DNA of 64,000 nt from Hahellaceae bacterium. GTDB taxonomy: Bacteria > Pseudomonadota > Gammaproteobacteria > Pseudomonadales > Oleiphilaceae. The notes under the pieces were generated by a model that saw only the letters and a list, made by a program, of their open reading frames with translations, was not told the origin of the DNA and made no database searches. The stretch spans positions 310,001-374,000 of the forward strand of contig JADJWY010000023.1 in NCBI GenBank assembly GCA_016716085.1. Direction: 5' to 3'. This document shows positions 17,701-25,997 of this stretch, piece after piece; position 1 is the first letter of the stretch, and each line of letters opens with the position of its first letter. A program made the position numbers and the translations under genes.

Positions 17701-18396
17701 AGCCATCCTTTGCAGGGCCGATGCCAATTCACACTCCAACGATTCGCGTGCCATTGCATCCAGAAACTGAATGCCCGAGAGGCGGTCCTTCAGCTCCTTG
17801 AGTTTGAGTTCGCTGGCGCGGGCTTGCTGATAGGCGGCCTCCGACAAGCGGGCGTAGATTTCCGTACCGGTCAGTTCCTCCAGCAAGGCGGCCATTTCGG
17901 TGGGTTTAGCCTGCAGGAACGTTGCAAACGCCCCCTGCGCCAGGAGGATCGAACGGGTAAACCGCTCAAAATCCAGCCCGGTGATTTTTTCAATATCGGT
18001 CAATTTTTCGTTGACGGTGGAACTGATCACGGTGCCGCCGAGATGCGCCAGCTCTACCTGGGGAAGCTGCAGACCGCCATCGGCTTTGTCACGCGCACGA
18101 CGCTGATTGAAACTGGCCCGGTAGCCCTTGCCCGCCACATCAAACTCGACTTCGGCCATGCAGCTGGACGCACCGCGTGTCATCAGTTCATTGACTGATT
18201 TATTAACCCGGTCCTGACGCGGCGTTCGATGATAGAGGGCGAGACAGATCGCATCCAACAAAGTACTTTTACCCGAACCGGTTGCGCCCGTGATCAAAAA
18301 GATGCCACTGTCGGCAAAAGCGGGCCGGGTAAAATCAATTTCGACTTTTCCCTGCAGGCTGGCCAGATTCTCAAGACGCAGTTTCAGAATTTTCAT
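14728..18396 (-). CDS. sbcC: Exonuclease subunit SbcC
   Basis: SMC-like ATPase subunit of the SbcCD nuclease, which cuts hairpins and palindromic or protein-blocked DNA ends. Walker A GATGSGKST is at residues about 37-45. A long coiled coil is interrupted by the zinc-hook CPLCGG (about residue 600). The ABC signature LSGGESFLVSLALALGLSDL and Walker B SLFLDEGFGTLD are near the C-terminus. At 1222 residues it is somewhat longer than E. coli SbcC (1048), mostly coiled coil. It overlaps sbcD by 26 bp. The operon (82-aa ORF, sbcD, sbcC) is headed by a copy of the recurrent CACACATGTGTG dyad at 20016-20027. Confidence 0.96.
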   Translation of the reverse strand: MKILKLRLENLASLQGKVEIDFTRPAFADSGIFLITGATGSGKSTLLDAICLALYHRTPRQDRVNKSVNELMTRGASSCMAEVEFDVAGKGYRASFNQRRARDKADGGLQLPQVELAHLGGTVISSTVNEKLTDIEKITGLDFERFTRSILLAQGAFATFLQAKPTEMAALLEELTGTEIYARLSEAAYQQARASELKLKELKDRLSGIQFLDAMARESLECELASALQRMAESEQVRSLRQAEVHAWSTFQRLTSELASLDSDWAELELTRAEHENNRFRLTQAEQALPVQLAQSGLQEIQGQYQRHQQAILAADQALRTCREDIATRQASQSRLAQVAMDAQNEAERRQHRVHTEIQPLDQALAELSQRLVDISAERASFEQAQAAEAQKVQTLTRQLASLADQVASVEQNIETVKVPDHWLTDWSGVDALNRQCDEVSAELTTLQQQLSTDQQNFDELSEDLAVKGDLAQAMRHSLDSTESQLAEARQGRDEWLGGRTPEALNAALDSARSQRETLASLGQRQTEFQALTQQHADVRSALAAAQENATLQKTQKARCESELAQARERLKDKQTLRDQQRQIQKLEHLRHQLVEGEACPLCGGLEHPFAQQLPEPRVDEAERVYQEAAQRVEQSQVALQTAIGQEASADADQKSCETQLRLMDSALEKAQSQWQSASQVAGVVAGLRDAQSITDALSEADSAIRQADADIKALFSKEREIQAFQDLLQLQRKEDEETRSAFEAADRKLTGIKATQTQRQQLLERQQNRFQTLRVQLSEQLGGQYLAAEADDRQRRSVVVSLGQQVARRRELERQKQHLHTQHTDTRRNLEVCQTQLKLVNEQADQSRQKQAQLICQQNERREARRQLLALEIDAKSWLDEALQSARQTEQANQSGLNALQALTVQEAECVARSHQLQERQVELTDQVVRATEAYDLALTKAGFADESAFGAACLPEEVRQDLKQMVEAYAQQRQTLSTRREQKQTEQASAQKGLPDNSTPETVQEALTESGTIYEQAVALQATLKEKRDADDRARRQNSALIREREQLEQEHLWLERLDDLIGSAKGDKFRRFAQGLTLDNLLVLANQRLADLHGRYLLRRREDQELALEVLDGWQGDAPRDTSTLSGGESFLVSLALALGLSDLVSERPIDSLFLDEGFGTLDADTLEVALNALDQLHARGKMIGVISHIEALKERIQVQIRLRAAAGAGVSRVELPLG

Positions 18397-19642
18397 GTCC
18401 GTTTTCCTCTTTTACCCGTTCCATCAGTTGTGCAAACAGTGTCGTGAGTGTTCGTCGGTCGGCGTCCTCCAGCCCTTCGCTGGCCAGTCGTCGTTCAAAC
18501 ACCTCTTGTGGCTGCAGATGTTGCAACAACTCCCCTGAGTGGCGGTTTTCGATGGCCTTGCTTTCCGACTGACGAACCCGACGCACACACAGCACCTGCA
18601 GCCTGGAATCGGCAATACGCTGATCCAATTGCTGCCGAAAGACGGTCATGCTGACCTCGCCTTCCAACTCAAGACTGAGCCAGACCGACTCACCATGACG
18701 CGCCAGGTCAACGCAGCGACTGAGCACTGAATCTGCCGCCCCCCGAATCACCTGCAATGACTGAAACAGGGGAATCGGAATGTCATACAGCGAAGCCGGA
18801 ATACGCCCCTCACCCGGTAGTTGGGCCTCGGCGTCAGCCTCTTGTCCTAAAACGACTTTCAACAAAACCTTCTGCTGACCCACCTCATCAAAACTCATGG
18901 GAATCGGGGCGCCGGAGTAGCGGATACGCGGCGCATTTTTCACCGCCTGCGCCCGATGCAGATGCCCTAGTGCCAGATAATCAAAGGGTGGAAAGGCTTC
19001 ACCCGGAAAAGCATCCAGAGTGCCGATATAAATCTCCCGGACGGACTCACTCGCCACCCCGCCAACGGTGGTTAAATGGCCCGACCCCACGATCGGAATA
19101 GTGCGATCCTGACGCCGGATTAATGCGGCCTCATAGCAGGCCTGATAGTAGCTCGCAATCGCCGCCTGCAATCGAGCCTGGCGCTGCGACGCATCCTGAC
19201 CCGGCAGACTGTCCAGCACATCCCGCAGGCGCAAGAAAGGCACCGCACAAAACAGCCCGATCACCTCGCCCGCATGATTAAACAGATCGAAGACCGCGTC
19301 TTCCGGTCGCTGAGGCGCACTGCTCACCACAATCACGTTCAATAGGCCCAACAAAGCGCGACTTTCGTCCAGCACCGCCACTGAATCGTGATTACCGCCC
19401 ACCAGCACCAGATTGCACAAACCCGCCTGTTTTAAACCGCGAATCGCCTCGTGATAAAGCTCACGCGCGTAACTGGCCGGGGTCGTCGTGTCGAAAATGT
19501 CACCCGCCACGATCACGGTGTCGATCGCTTCCTGGCGAACCGTCGATACCAGAAAATCGAGAAATAACCTGTGTTCGCGTTCACGGGAAACCTTCATCAG
19601 CGACTGGCCCAAATGCCAGTCGGAGGTGTGCAATAACTTCAT
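18371..19642 (-). CDS. sbcD: Exonuclease subunit SbcD
   Basis: Mre11-like calcineurin-type phosphodiesterase partner of SbcC. Metal-binding motifs are complete: LHTSDWHLGQ (residues 4-13), VAGDIFDTTTPA (about 46-57), VGGNHDS (about 81-87) and LGHLHRAQ (about 226-233). Length 423 is near the family norm of about 400. The C-terminal region should contact the SbcC coiled-coil base. It is translated together with sbcC (26-bp overlap) and starts 13 bp after the small upstream ORF. SbcCD is usually housekeeping, but here it sits inside a defence island and seems to share its promoter architecture with CRISPR and DarT operons. Confidence 0.96.
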   Translation of the reverse strand: MKLLHTSDWHLGQSLMKVSREREHRLFLDFLVSTVRQEAIDTVIVAGDIFDTTTPASYARELYHEAIRGLKQAGLCNLVLVGGNHDSVAVLDESRALLGLLNVIVVSSAPQRPEDAVFDLFNHAGEVIGLFCAVPFLRLRDVLDSLPGQDASQRQARLQAAIASYYQACYEAALIRRQDRTIPIVGSGHLTTVGGVASESVREIYIGTLDAFPGEAFPPFDYLALGHLHRAQAVKNAPRIRYSGAPIPMSFDEVGQQKVLLKVVLGQEADAEAQLPGEGRIPASLYDIPIPLFQSLQVIRGAADSVLSRCVDLARHGESVWLSLELEGEVSMTVFRQQLDQRIADSRLQVLCVRRVRQSESKAIENRHSGELLQHLQPQEVFERRLASEGLEDADRRTLTTLFAQLMERVKEENGHENSETAS

Positions 19643-19655
19643 GGGTTTCCCTTCC

Positions 19656-19904
19656 TTAATGCAGGGTAATGGATGCCAGATTGATCAGGCTAGCTGGACC
19701 TGGAAAATCCCGCGGACTCATCCTCAGCTTGTAACCCCGCTGCAGATAACTCAGCACTTGTTCCAGTGTCTCGGGGTATTCCTGATCCTCCTGAAATCGG
19801 GTTTTGCTGACGATATATCGACCCTCTTTGTTCCGATGAGGCACCAGCACCTGACCGGCCATCTTGCCACGGCTAACGGTGTAGGTCATTTGAATCGTTT
19901 GCAT
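19656..19904 (-). CDS. Small conserved-looking protein heading the sbcDC operon
   Basis: An 82-residue ORF of unknown function, first gene of the sbcDC operon. It has an excellent ribosome-binding site (AAGGAG, 7 bp before ATG) and is followed after 13 bp by sbcD. The sequence is mixed alpha/beta with basic patches (SRGKMAGQVLVPHRNKEGRYIVSK) and has no membrane segment or zinc motif. It could be a small accessory or DNA-binding factor; I do not recognise a family. Confidence 0.7.
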   Translation of the reverse strand: MQTIQMTYTVSRGKMAGQVLVPHRNKEGRYIVSKTRFQEDQEYPETLEQVLSYLQRGYKLRMSPRDFPGPASLINLASITLH

Positions 19905-19982
19905 GTCGCTCTCCTTGAATCCTTAAACTGAAAAAATGGGTGTCTGGCGACGCTGTGCACCGCGCTGCTTCAACATGAGAAC

Positions 19983-20027
19983 ATTATGCCCTTTGCGCCG
20001 CTTGTGGTGGTTTCTCACACATGTGTG
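19983..20027 (-). promoter_or_regulatory. Predicted promoter with 12-bp dyad, upstream of the sbcDC operon
   Basis: A perfect palindrome CACACATGTGTG (20016-20027) lies exactly 27 bp upstream of the -10-like hexamer CATAAT (minus strand, 19983-19988). No -35-like sequence is seen at the expected place. The whole gap from 19905 to 20207 (303 bp) otherwise holds only the presumed promoter of the oxidoreductase gene on the plus strand. Same layout as the sites at 25914, 37757, 45467 and 56333. Confidence 0.6.
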
Positions 20028-20207
20028 GGTTTTGCATGACCCATTACGATCAGCAGGTTTCCGAATCCTAAAACTGTGCAGCGGTTCCTCGCAGTCATCC
20101 ATTCCGACGATTCCAGAATTTATTTACACCTGTACTATCAACGGGCTAGCGGCATTTCCTAATGCAGCTTGCGCAGACTACAACAAACCACAAATGGATG
20201 TGTTCTT

Positions 20208-23147
20208 ATGGCAACACCCCGCGTTAGAATTCGCGTTACCCCTTTTTTATTCACGCCGTTATATCTCAGCGCGCTGATCGGTGTATCGGCACAAGCCGCC
20301 AACATCAGCCTTAAACCCCTCAGTGCCACGGCCTCCGGCATCGAAGGACAGCATTTAAACGCCAGCCTTGCGATTGACGGCAACCCGAACAGCCGCTGGT
20401 CGAGCCTGTTCAATGATAACCAATGGATTCAGTTCGACTTTGGCAAGAAAGTGAACCTGTCACGCGTCACCATCGACTGGGAGCGCGCCTATGGCAAGAA
20501 GTATGCGCTATTGGGTTCTGACAATGGTCAGAACTGGCAATTCCTGAAAACCGTCGATAATTCCGACGGTGGACGCGACGAGCTTGCTGTCAACGCCAAT
20601 GTGCGATTCATTCGTATCGACGGCATTCAACGCGCCACGCAATACGGCTACTCTATCTTTGAAGTCGCCTTTACTGGATCATCGTCCGGCCCGGTGGTCA
20701 CGCCGCCTGACCCTGTGAATCCGCCAGATCCGGTTCAGCCACCCGATCCGGTGCAACCCCCTGATCCGGTTCAGCCCCCTGATACAGTCAAGCCGCCCGT
20801 GACGGATGGCGCGGGGATTCCAACCCGCTACAAACAACAGTTCCTGAACCACACAGCACTGACAACGCCCGCCCCCTTCCCGGTGCCGTCTACGGGGGTG
20901 CCAGCCACTCCTGCACCGGTCGGCCCTGAGGGCTACACCCCTCTGTTTGCAGATAAGACCCCCGTCATTGAACCCATTCAATACCGCGAAGCCGATGGCA
21001 CGCTCGTCACCGTTGTCGGCTTCAGACCCGTGGATCGCCATGCGCGTGAAGCCGGTGAACCCTGGTTCAAGAGCCAGGCAGATAACGCAGCAGGGAACTG
21101 GAATCAGGTCGATGAAGGCCCAGGACGTCACTACACCTTCCCAACCTTCTATTTCCAGAACCGTACCATGGGTATCGTGATTCGGGATGAAATTCCGGCC
21201 GGTCGTTCGCGGGTCACCGCCTATTTCCAGGTCAACAAGGGCAAGATGATCGACATCGGCATGAGTGCCTTCCACTCCATGAACCCGATGCTGGAGGGTT
21301 TTGGCTGGGCAGCCCTGGGGGGATTCGCCAACATTACCGACACTCTGTTTCCCTCCACCCAGGCGACCGTTGCACGCCACTGCTCGTCAAGTGACGGCCC
21401 TTTCGATTGTATTTCCGACATGGTGTACCTCGCTCCCTTTGCCCACCACCGCTGCGACCCCACCTGGCAGGACTGCAAGGCAGAGCCCGTGGGCACACCA
21501 CCGAGCGGCTATGACCCTACCGTCGAAAATGATAACCGCACCTTTACACGTGGAGATCTCATTGAAATCACACCGGCGTTCTTTCTTGAAAAAGGACCGG
21601 ATGGCAAAGCCGCAGTGGACGGTGGCGGTACCCGCTATTATTCACAGGAAAAACTCTACGTAGTCGGCAAAGGGATTATGCCCTGGTACGGTGTGCGCCC
21701 CCGGTTGAACAACAAGCCACTTCCTGCCGCCGCGCTCTCGGCTGGAACCGCCTCGCTTTCGTATAACTACACAGAGGAACCTTTCCGCAGCTTCCAACAA
21801 CCCGTTGAAAACATCGGCATCAAGAACATGCAGCGTTTCGTCGAAGGTCGCCGTCTGTTCCACACCTCCTTTGCCAATGGTAAACACTCCGAATCCCCGG
21901 ACATAAACCCGGTCTACACCGAACAGGCAGGCAAACTCGGCGAGCGGTTTAACGAGGAGCGTTGTCTGGGCTGTCACACCATGAACGGGCGCAGTCTGCC
22001 GCCTGAAACCGGAAAACCCATCAACACCCTGGCCGTGCTCACCGCGACCTCAAGCGCCCAGGCAGGCATCGTGCCCGATGCCACGTATGGGCATAACGTG
22101 CAGCAGCACAGTCGCAGTACCACCGCCGAGGACTTCACGGTCAAAGTCAGTGGTTTTGAAACGGCACGCACGGTGACACTCTCGGACGGCAAGGTCGTGA
22201 CCTTACAAAAACCCCGGTACGACTTTAGCGGCCCCATTCCGGCCAACGTATCCGTGCGTCAGGCACCGCAGGTCATTGGTCTTGGCTTAATTGAGGCGCT
22301 GGACGAAGCGACGATTCTGGCCAAAGCCGACCCGAACGACAATAACGGCGACGGTATCCGCGGGATTCCCAACTGGAGCAAAGACCCCAAAACCGGCAAG
22401 AAGCATCTCGGACGTTTTGGCTGGAAGGCCGGAAAAGGGAGTCTGCGTCATCAAACCGCGCAGGCCCTGTTGCTGGACATGGGGGTAACCTCCTCGCTCT
22501 ATCCGACGCCTGACTGCCAGCTCGACTTTGCTGCAACGGCCTGTAAAACCGGCACATTGAGCAGTAAAGGACTGAACAACAAGGATCTCGATTTGCTCAC
22601 CAACTACATTCGTCTGCTGGGTGTTCCCGCTCAACGTAAAGTGAAGACCGAATGGGAAGGTAACCGTCGCGTGCCTTACGAGTATGAAATGGACACCTCT
22701 GCCATCGCCCGTGGCGAGCAAGTGTTCAAGAATATTCAGTGTTCATCCTGCCACGCACCGGAAATGAAAACCGGCACCAAACACCCGGTGGCAGAACTGC
22801 GTAATCAGACCATTCGCCCTTACTCGGACTTCCTGGTTCATGACATGGGGCCGGGACTGGCGGACGCGCTGACCGAAGGTACAGCCGGACCGAGCTTCTG
22901 GCGAACCCAGCCACTCTGGGGTCTTGGACTACTGCCCTATACCCAGGAAACCGCACAGGAAATGGCGGACCCGAACATCCGGCATGGCGAAGTCTCCCGA
23001 GCTCGCTACCTGCATGATGGCCGCGCACGCAGCCTCACCGAAGCCATTCTCTGGCACGATGGGGAAGCAGCTAACAGCCGGACACAGTTTGAAGGCTTAA
23101 GCGGCGCAGAACGGCGCGATCTGCTGGCGTTTTTGAGGTCGTTGTAA
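20208..23147 (+). CDS. Secreted discoidin (F5/8C) plus di-haem oxidoreductase (DUF1111-like)
   Basis: About 979 residues from ATG 20208, chosen because a signal peptide follows immediately (basic RVRIRV, then a hydrophobic stretch ending VSAQA). Domain order: F5/8 type C carbohydrate-binding-like domain (about residues 25-160), a proline-rich linker of repeated DPVQPP units, then a large di-haem cytochrome c domain of the DHOR/DUF1111 type with haem motifs CLGCH (near residue 585) and CSSCH (near residue 845). DHOR proteins are periplasmic and related to cytochrome c peroxidases; the substrate is generally unknown. The discoidin domain would anchor it to a surface polysaccharide. No immune function is suggested; it appears to be cargo or ancestral chromosome between defence modules. 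Its stop is 7 bp from the convergent fic gene. Confidence 0.88.
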   Translation: MATPRVRIRVTPFLFTPLYLSALIGVSAQAANISLKPLSATASGIEGQHLNASLAIDGNPNSRWSSLFNDNQWIQFDFGKKVNLSRVTIDWERAYGKKYALLGSDNGQNWQFLKTVDNSDGGRDELAVNANVRFIRIDGIQRATQYGYSIFEVAFTGSSSGPVVTPPDPVNPPDPVQPPDPVQPPDPVQPPDTVKPPVTDGAGIPTRYKQQFLNHTALTTPAPFPVPSTGVPATPAPVGPEGYTPLFADKTPVIEPIQYREADGTLVTVVGFRPVDRHAREAGEPWFKSQADNAAGNWNQVDEGPGRHYTFPTFYFQNRTMGIVIRDEIPAGRSRVTAYFQVNKGKMIDIGMSAFHSMNPMLEGFGWAALGGFANITDTLFPSTQATVARHCSSSDGPFDCISDMVYLAPFAHHRCDPTWQDCKAEPVGTPPSGYDPTVENDNRTFTRGDLIEITPAFFLEKGPDGKAAVDGGGTRYYSQEKLYVVGKGIMPWYGVRPRLNNKPLPAAALSAGTASLSYNYTEEPFRSFQQPVENIGIKNMQRFVEGRRLFHTSFANGKHSESPDINPVYTEQAGKLGERFNEERCLGCHTMNGRSLPPETGKPINTLAVLTATSSAQAGIVPDATYGHNVQQHSRSTTAEDFTVKVSGFETARTVTLSDGKVVTLQKPRYDFSGPIPANVSVRQAPQVIGLGLIEALDEATILAKADPNDNNGDGIRGIPNWSKDPKTGKKHLGRFGWKAGKGSLRHQTAQALLLDMGVTSSLYPTPDCQLDFAATACKTGTLSSKGLNNKDLDLLTNYIRLLGVPAQRKVKTEWEGNRRVPYEYEMDTSAIARGEQVFKNIQCSSCHAPEMKTGTKHPVAELRNQTIRPYSDFLVHDMGPGLADALTEGTAGPSFWRTQPLWGLGLLPYTQETAQEMADPNIRHGEVSRARYLHDGRARSLTEAILWHDGEAANSRTQFEGLSGAERRDLLAFLRSL

Positions 23148-23154
23148 CCGGCGA

Positions 23155-24225
23155 TTAAATTGGCAGGCTCTGGCGCGCGGACAAGGTGTACCATGTCGCC
23201 CGAGCTTTGCCATGACGAACGATTCGCCCACTTGCGACAAGCTCACGCAACCGGACCTTGAGCGTATTCTGGTTTGCCCCCGTTAACGCCACCATCTGAG
23301 AAATTGTCAAACGATCTTCTTTCCCAAGCAGTGTAAGAACCTGGGCTGATAATGCTGGCAAGTCATCATCATTGAGAGATTTTACTCTGGCGACTTTAGC
23401 ATCAAGATTGGATTTTTGCTTTTTAAGACAGCGCAAGAAAAATCCCAGCCACGGCTCCCAATCTGGCACATCTTTCTTTAATGTCGTCTGCGTTCGACGC
23501 AGTGCTTTGTAGTAAAGGTCTTTATTATCTTCAACTACGCTTTCCAAAGACGCGTAAGGCACATAGTCATAACCGGCGCGCAGCAACAATAACGTTGTCA
23601 GAATGCGTGACAACCTGCCATTACCGTCTTGAAATGGATGGATGGCAAGAAACACCACCTTGAATACCGCAATCACCAGTAGTGGATGCAGAGAGGATTC
23701 TTCAAACGCTTTGGCTGCCCAGCGCACCAAATCCTCCATTTCACGCGGCGTGTCAAAGGGCGTGCTGGTTTCAAAAACTACTCCGATCTCACGACCTTGG
23801 GCATCTGTCGCAACCACATGATTAGGCAGAGTCTTATAAGAGCCCCGATGCCGATCATCTTTACCGCTATGTCGCAACAAAGTCTGGTGCAACTGGCGAA
23901 TATGGTTTTCGGTAAGATTCAAATCTTCCCATGCCTGAAACACTAAATCCATGGCCTCGGCATATCCAGCCACTTCCTGTTCATCACGCGTTTTGAAGGA
24001 GGTGGAAGATAGGTTGGACAACAGGGTTTCAACCTGAAAATCGGTAAGCTTTGCCCCTTCAATCCGGGTTGAAGAACCCACACTCTCTATCGTTGCAACG
24101 CGCCGTAATTGTTGCAGACGCTCTGGTGATAGGTTTTTGAGCGCCTGCCAGCGACCTTTAAATTCGTCTATTTCAGCGACAAGTCGAAGCAAATCCTGAC
24201 TGATGGCGATGATGGGCTCTTTCAT
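23155..24225 (-). CDS. Fic-family protein (AMPylase-type) with winged-helix C-terminus
   Basis: 356 residues. The Fic core motif HPFQDGNGRLSR is at 196-207, intact for AMP transfer from ATP to a hydroxyl side chain (H196 catalytic, N202/G203 phosphate contacts). An N-terminal inhibitory helix motif SSTRIEG (51-57) has the [S/T]xxxE[G/N] signature of class II Fic proteins, which keeps activity low until released. The C-terminus (about 285-350) is a winged helix-turn-helix (LTISQMVALTGANQNTLKVRLRELVASGRI), so DNA binding and autoregulation are likely. Three tandem TACCCGAT repeats with 10-bp period and a fourth variant lie directly upstream (24251-24290). It could be a regulator or stand-alone toxin. 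Confidence 0.93.
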   Translation of the reverse strand: MKEPIIAISQDLLRLVAEIDEFKGRWQALKNLSPERLQQLRRVATIESVGSSTRIEGAKLTDFQVETLLSNLSSTSFKTRDEQEVAGYAEAMDLVFQAWEDLNLTENHIRQLHQTLLRHSGKDDRHRGSYKTLPNHVVATDAQGREIGVVFETSTPFDTPREMEDLVRWAAKAFEESSLHPLLVIAVFKVVFLAIHPFQDGNGRLSRILTTLLLLRAGYDYVPYASLESVVEDNKDLYYKALRRTQTTLKKDVPDWEPWLGFFLRCLKKQKSNLDAKVARVKSLNDDDLPALSAQVLTLLGKEDRLTISQMVALTGANQNTLKVRLRELVASGRIVRHGKARATWYTLSARQSLPI

Positions 24226-24250
24226 CTAATCTCCCTGCTCAAAACCCGGA

Positions 24251-24290
24251 TATCCGATTTGATACCCGATACTACCCGATAATACCCGAT
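24251..24290. promoter_or_regulatory. Iterated operator-like direct repeats upstream of fic
   Basis: TACCCGAT occurs at 24263-24270, 24273-24280 and 24283-24290, exactly 10 bp apart (one helical turn), with a variant TATCCGAT at 24251-24258. They start 26 bp upstream of the fic start codon. Repeats on one face of the helix suggest cooperative binding of a regulator, perhaps the winged-helix end of the Fic protein itself. Confidence 0.55.
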
Positions 24291-24355
24291 CCTGCATTAG
24301 AATATCCCGCGACGCCAAGGCCTTTATGATGGCCTGTGGCCCTCACGATGAATAC

Positions 24356-25042
24356 TCAATCAAAAAGCGCTCCCTGCGCTTTATCCCGCAGACTCCTGTT
24401 CTGCAGACAGTCCAGAAACGCGGCAGGACTTTCAAGCGCCTGATCTAACTGTCCTCGCCTGACCAGACTTTGATAAAGTGCCACCGAGGCGGCCTGACAA
24501 TTCAGGCTCTTGGCCGGATTAAACTCGATGTCGGTAAAGCCGTCGAATCCCATAACAAATTCAGACAACACCGGATTTTGCCGCAAGGCATTCAGGTAAA
24601 GCCAATCGTAAAACGCACTGGTCGGCACGTTCGGCCACATGAACCCCTGATAGTAAAATCCGGTCAGACGTCCATGTGATTGCAAACGCGGATCGCGTTT
24701 GGCCTGCAAAGGCTCAACATCATACAAGTCCGGAAAAGGCCCACCTTGTAAAAACACTTTACTGCCCTGAAAGAGACATTCAACCGTTCGAATTCTACCG
24801 CTGTCATCCTTTAGCTTCAGATTAAACGCACTTAAGGCTTCCCCCTCAGAAGTCAGTGATTTACTCGACACCTCCAGCAACCGGTTGGCCACAGCCTGTT
24901 TGAACGCCGCCTCATGCAAACCCTCGATGGATTTGCGTTTTTGTGAAATTGCAAAGCCGGGATGCCATTCAAACTCCACATCAAAAGACCTCACCAGGGT
25001 ATCGCCGTTTATCGTTGCAACAAATACCGGACGAATCGCCAT
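24356..25042 (-). CDS. DarT-associated NADAR-like antitoxin (DUF6977-type)
   Basis: 228 residues. Segments such as VEFEWHPGFAISQKRKSIEGLHEAA, VECLFQGSKVFLQGGP and FYDWLYLNALRQNP match my recollection of the family annotated as DarT1-associated NADAR antitoxin. NADAR enzymes remove ADP-ribose from guanine bases, reversing DarT1-type DNA modification. It is encoded 11 bp downstream of the DarT-like toxin gene with its own strong ribosome-binding site (TTAGGAG), the expected toxin-antitoxin arrangement. Family naming is from memory, so the exact substrate (guanosine or thymidine) is inferred from the partner. Confidence 0.7.
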   Translation of the reverse strand: MAIRPVFVATINGDTLVRSFDVEFEWHPGFAISQKRKSIEGLHEAAFKQAVANRLLEVSSKSLTSEGEALSAFNLKLKDDSGRIRTVECLFQGSKVFLQGGPFPDLYDVEPLQAKRDPRLQSHGRLTGFYYQGFMWPNVPTSAFYDWLYLNALRQNPVLSEFVMGFDGFTDIEFNPAKSLNCQAASVALYQSLVRRGQLDQALESPAAFLDCLQNRSLRDKAQGALFD

Positions 25043-25053
25043 ACTTTATTCTC

Positions 25054-25872
25054 CTAACAAGAAACACGAATTAATGAATGAGGATCCAGGCGATAGCCCC
25101 GCCAAATGGTGCTGTCGCAACGCCCGTTGAATAGATCCAGATCGCTTCGTATCGGCATGTTGGTTAGACGTTTCAGATACGCCAGATCAACACCCGCCCC
25201 TGGCACAATGCCAGAAATATAGCGCGTCGAAATTTCTTCATGGATCAATACTTCAGCCTGGGGATCGGTCGTGTAGCTTTCGGGAATCCCGATACGCCAA
25301 CCCTCACCTGCAAACAGCCGTTCAAACGCCTGAGCTGTTCCATATCGTGCCGGATCACTGAACAGTTCACGCCCCTCCACTGTGCTATTAGTAGCAGTAA
25401 ACACACAGTGCTGCTCCCAAAGAAGATCAGGCGACAACAACAAAATCACCCAGCCACCTCCGGTTTGCGAGGCCGGCATCGTCATCAGCTTGCTATATAG
25501 CATCTTATAATTCGGATAAGACACAGAGCACGAGATCCATCGCTCCCAGCTACCTGGATGAAAACTTTGATCTGGCTGGCAATAACTGATCCCCTGTAAT
25601 CCGGACCGGCTCAAGATGCCCAATCGCAAGATGGAGGCCAGATTCACAACCGGCGTAAAGTGCACCAGATAAGGTATCTTCCGATCATCGACAATATTCT
25701 GGATTTGATCTGACGGTTTGGCTTTGGCTGCTTGAGCGCGGCGAAGCTTCCTGGCTTCCAGCTTGGTGTAAGCCTGCTGAATTTGCGCATCAAGTCGCGC
25801 GCTGAACGAGTCCAGTGTACTGTCAGCCCAATTCAGTTCTGACGAAAATCCACCCACAATACTGTGTTTCAT
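25054..25872 (-). CDS. darT: DarT-like DNA ADP-ribosyltransferase toxin
   Basis: 272 residues, with an N-terminal helical extension of about 65 residues and then the DarT (DUF4433) fold: YLVHFTPVVNLASILRLGILSR (68-89; H71 in the NAD-binding region), RWISCSVSYPNYKMLYSK (111-128), WVILLLSPDLL (141-151) and DPQAEVLIHEEI (203-214), in which E207 is the expected catalytic glutamate. DarT enzymes attach ADP-ribose to bases in single-stranded DNA and block phage or host replication. The NADAR-type partner suggests the guanine-modifying DarT1 branch. An AGGAGGA site precedes the ATG. The operon is headed by a variant of the recurrent defence dyad at 25947-25958. Confidence 0.9.
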   Translation of the reverse strand: MKHSIVGGFSSELNWADSTLDSFSARLDAQIQQAYTKLEARKLRRAQAAKAKPSDQIQNIVDDRKIPYLVHFTPVVNLASILRLGILSRSGLQGISYCQPDQSFHPGSWERWISCSVSYPNYKMLYSKLMTMPASQTGGGWVILLLSPDLLWEQHCVFTATNSTVEGRELFSDPARYGTAQAFERLFAGEGWRIGIPESYTTDPQAEVLIHEEISTRYISGIVPGAGVDLAYLKRLTNMPIRSDLDLFNGRCDSTIWRGYRLDPHSLIRVSC

Positions 25873-25913
25873 GAGCCTATCCTCCTGAAGTTAAAACGGC
25901 CTGACACAGGGCC

Positions 25914-25958
25914 ATTTAGCCAGAAGGAAGACTTGAAAAGGGTTTACACAAATGTGTG
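25914..25958 (-). promoter_or_regulatory. Predicted promoter with variant 12-bp dyad, upstream of darT
   Basis: CACACATTTGTG on the minus strand (25947-25958), one base away from the consensus CACACATGTGTG, lies exactly 27 bp upstream of the -10-like CTAAAT (25914-25919), preceded by an extended-type TGG. No -35 is visible. Confidence 0.5.
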
Positions 25959-25997
25959 AGAATTAACCGCCGCCAGTTGCGAAGGTGCAGGGAGGGT

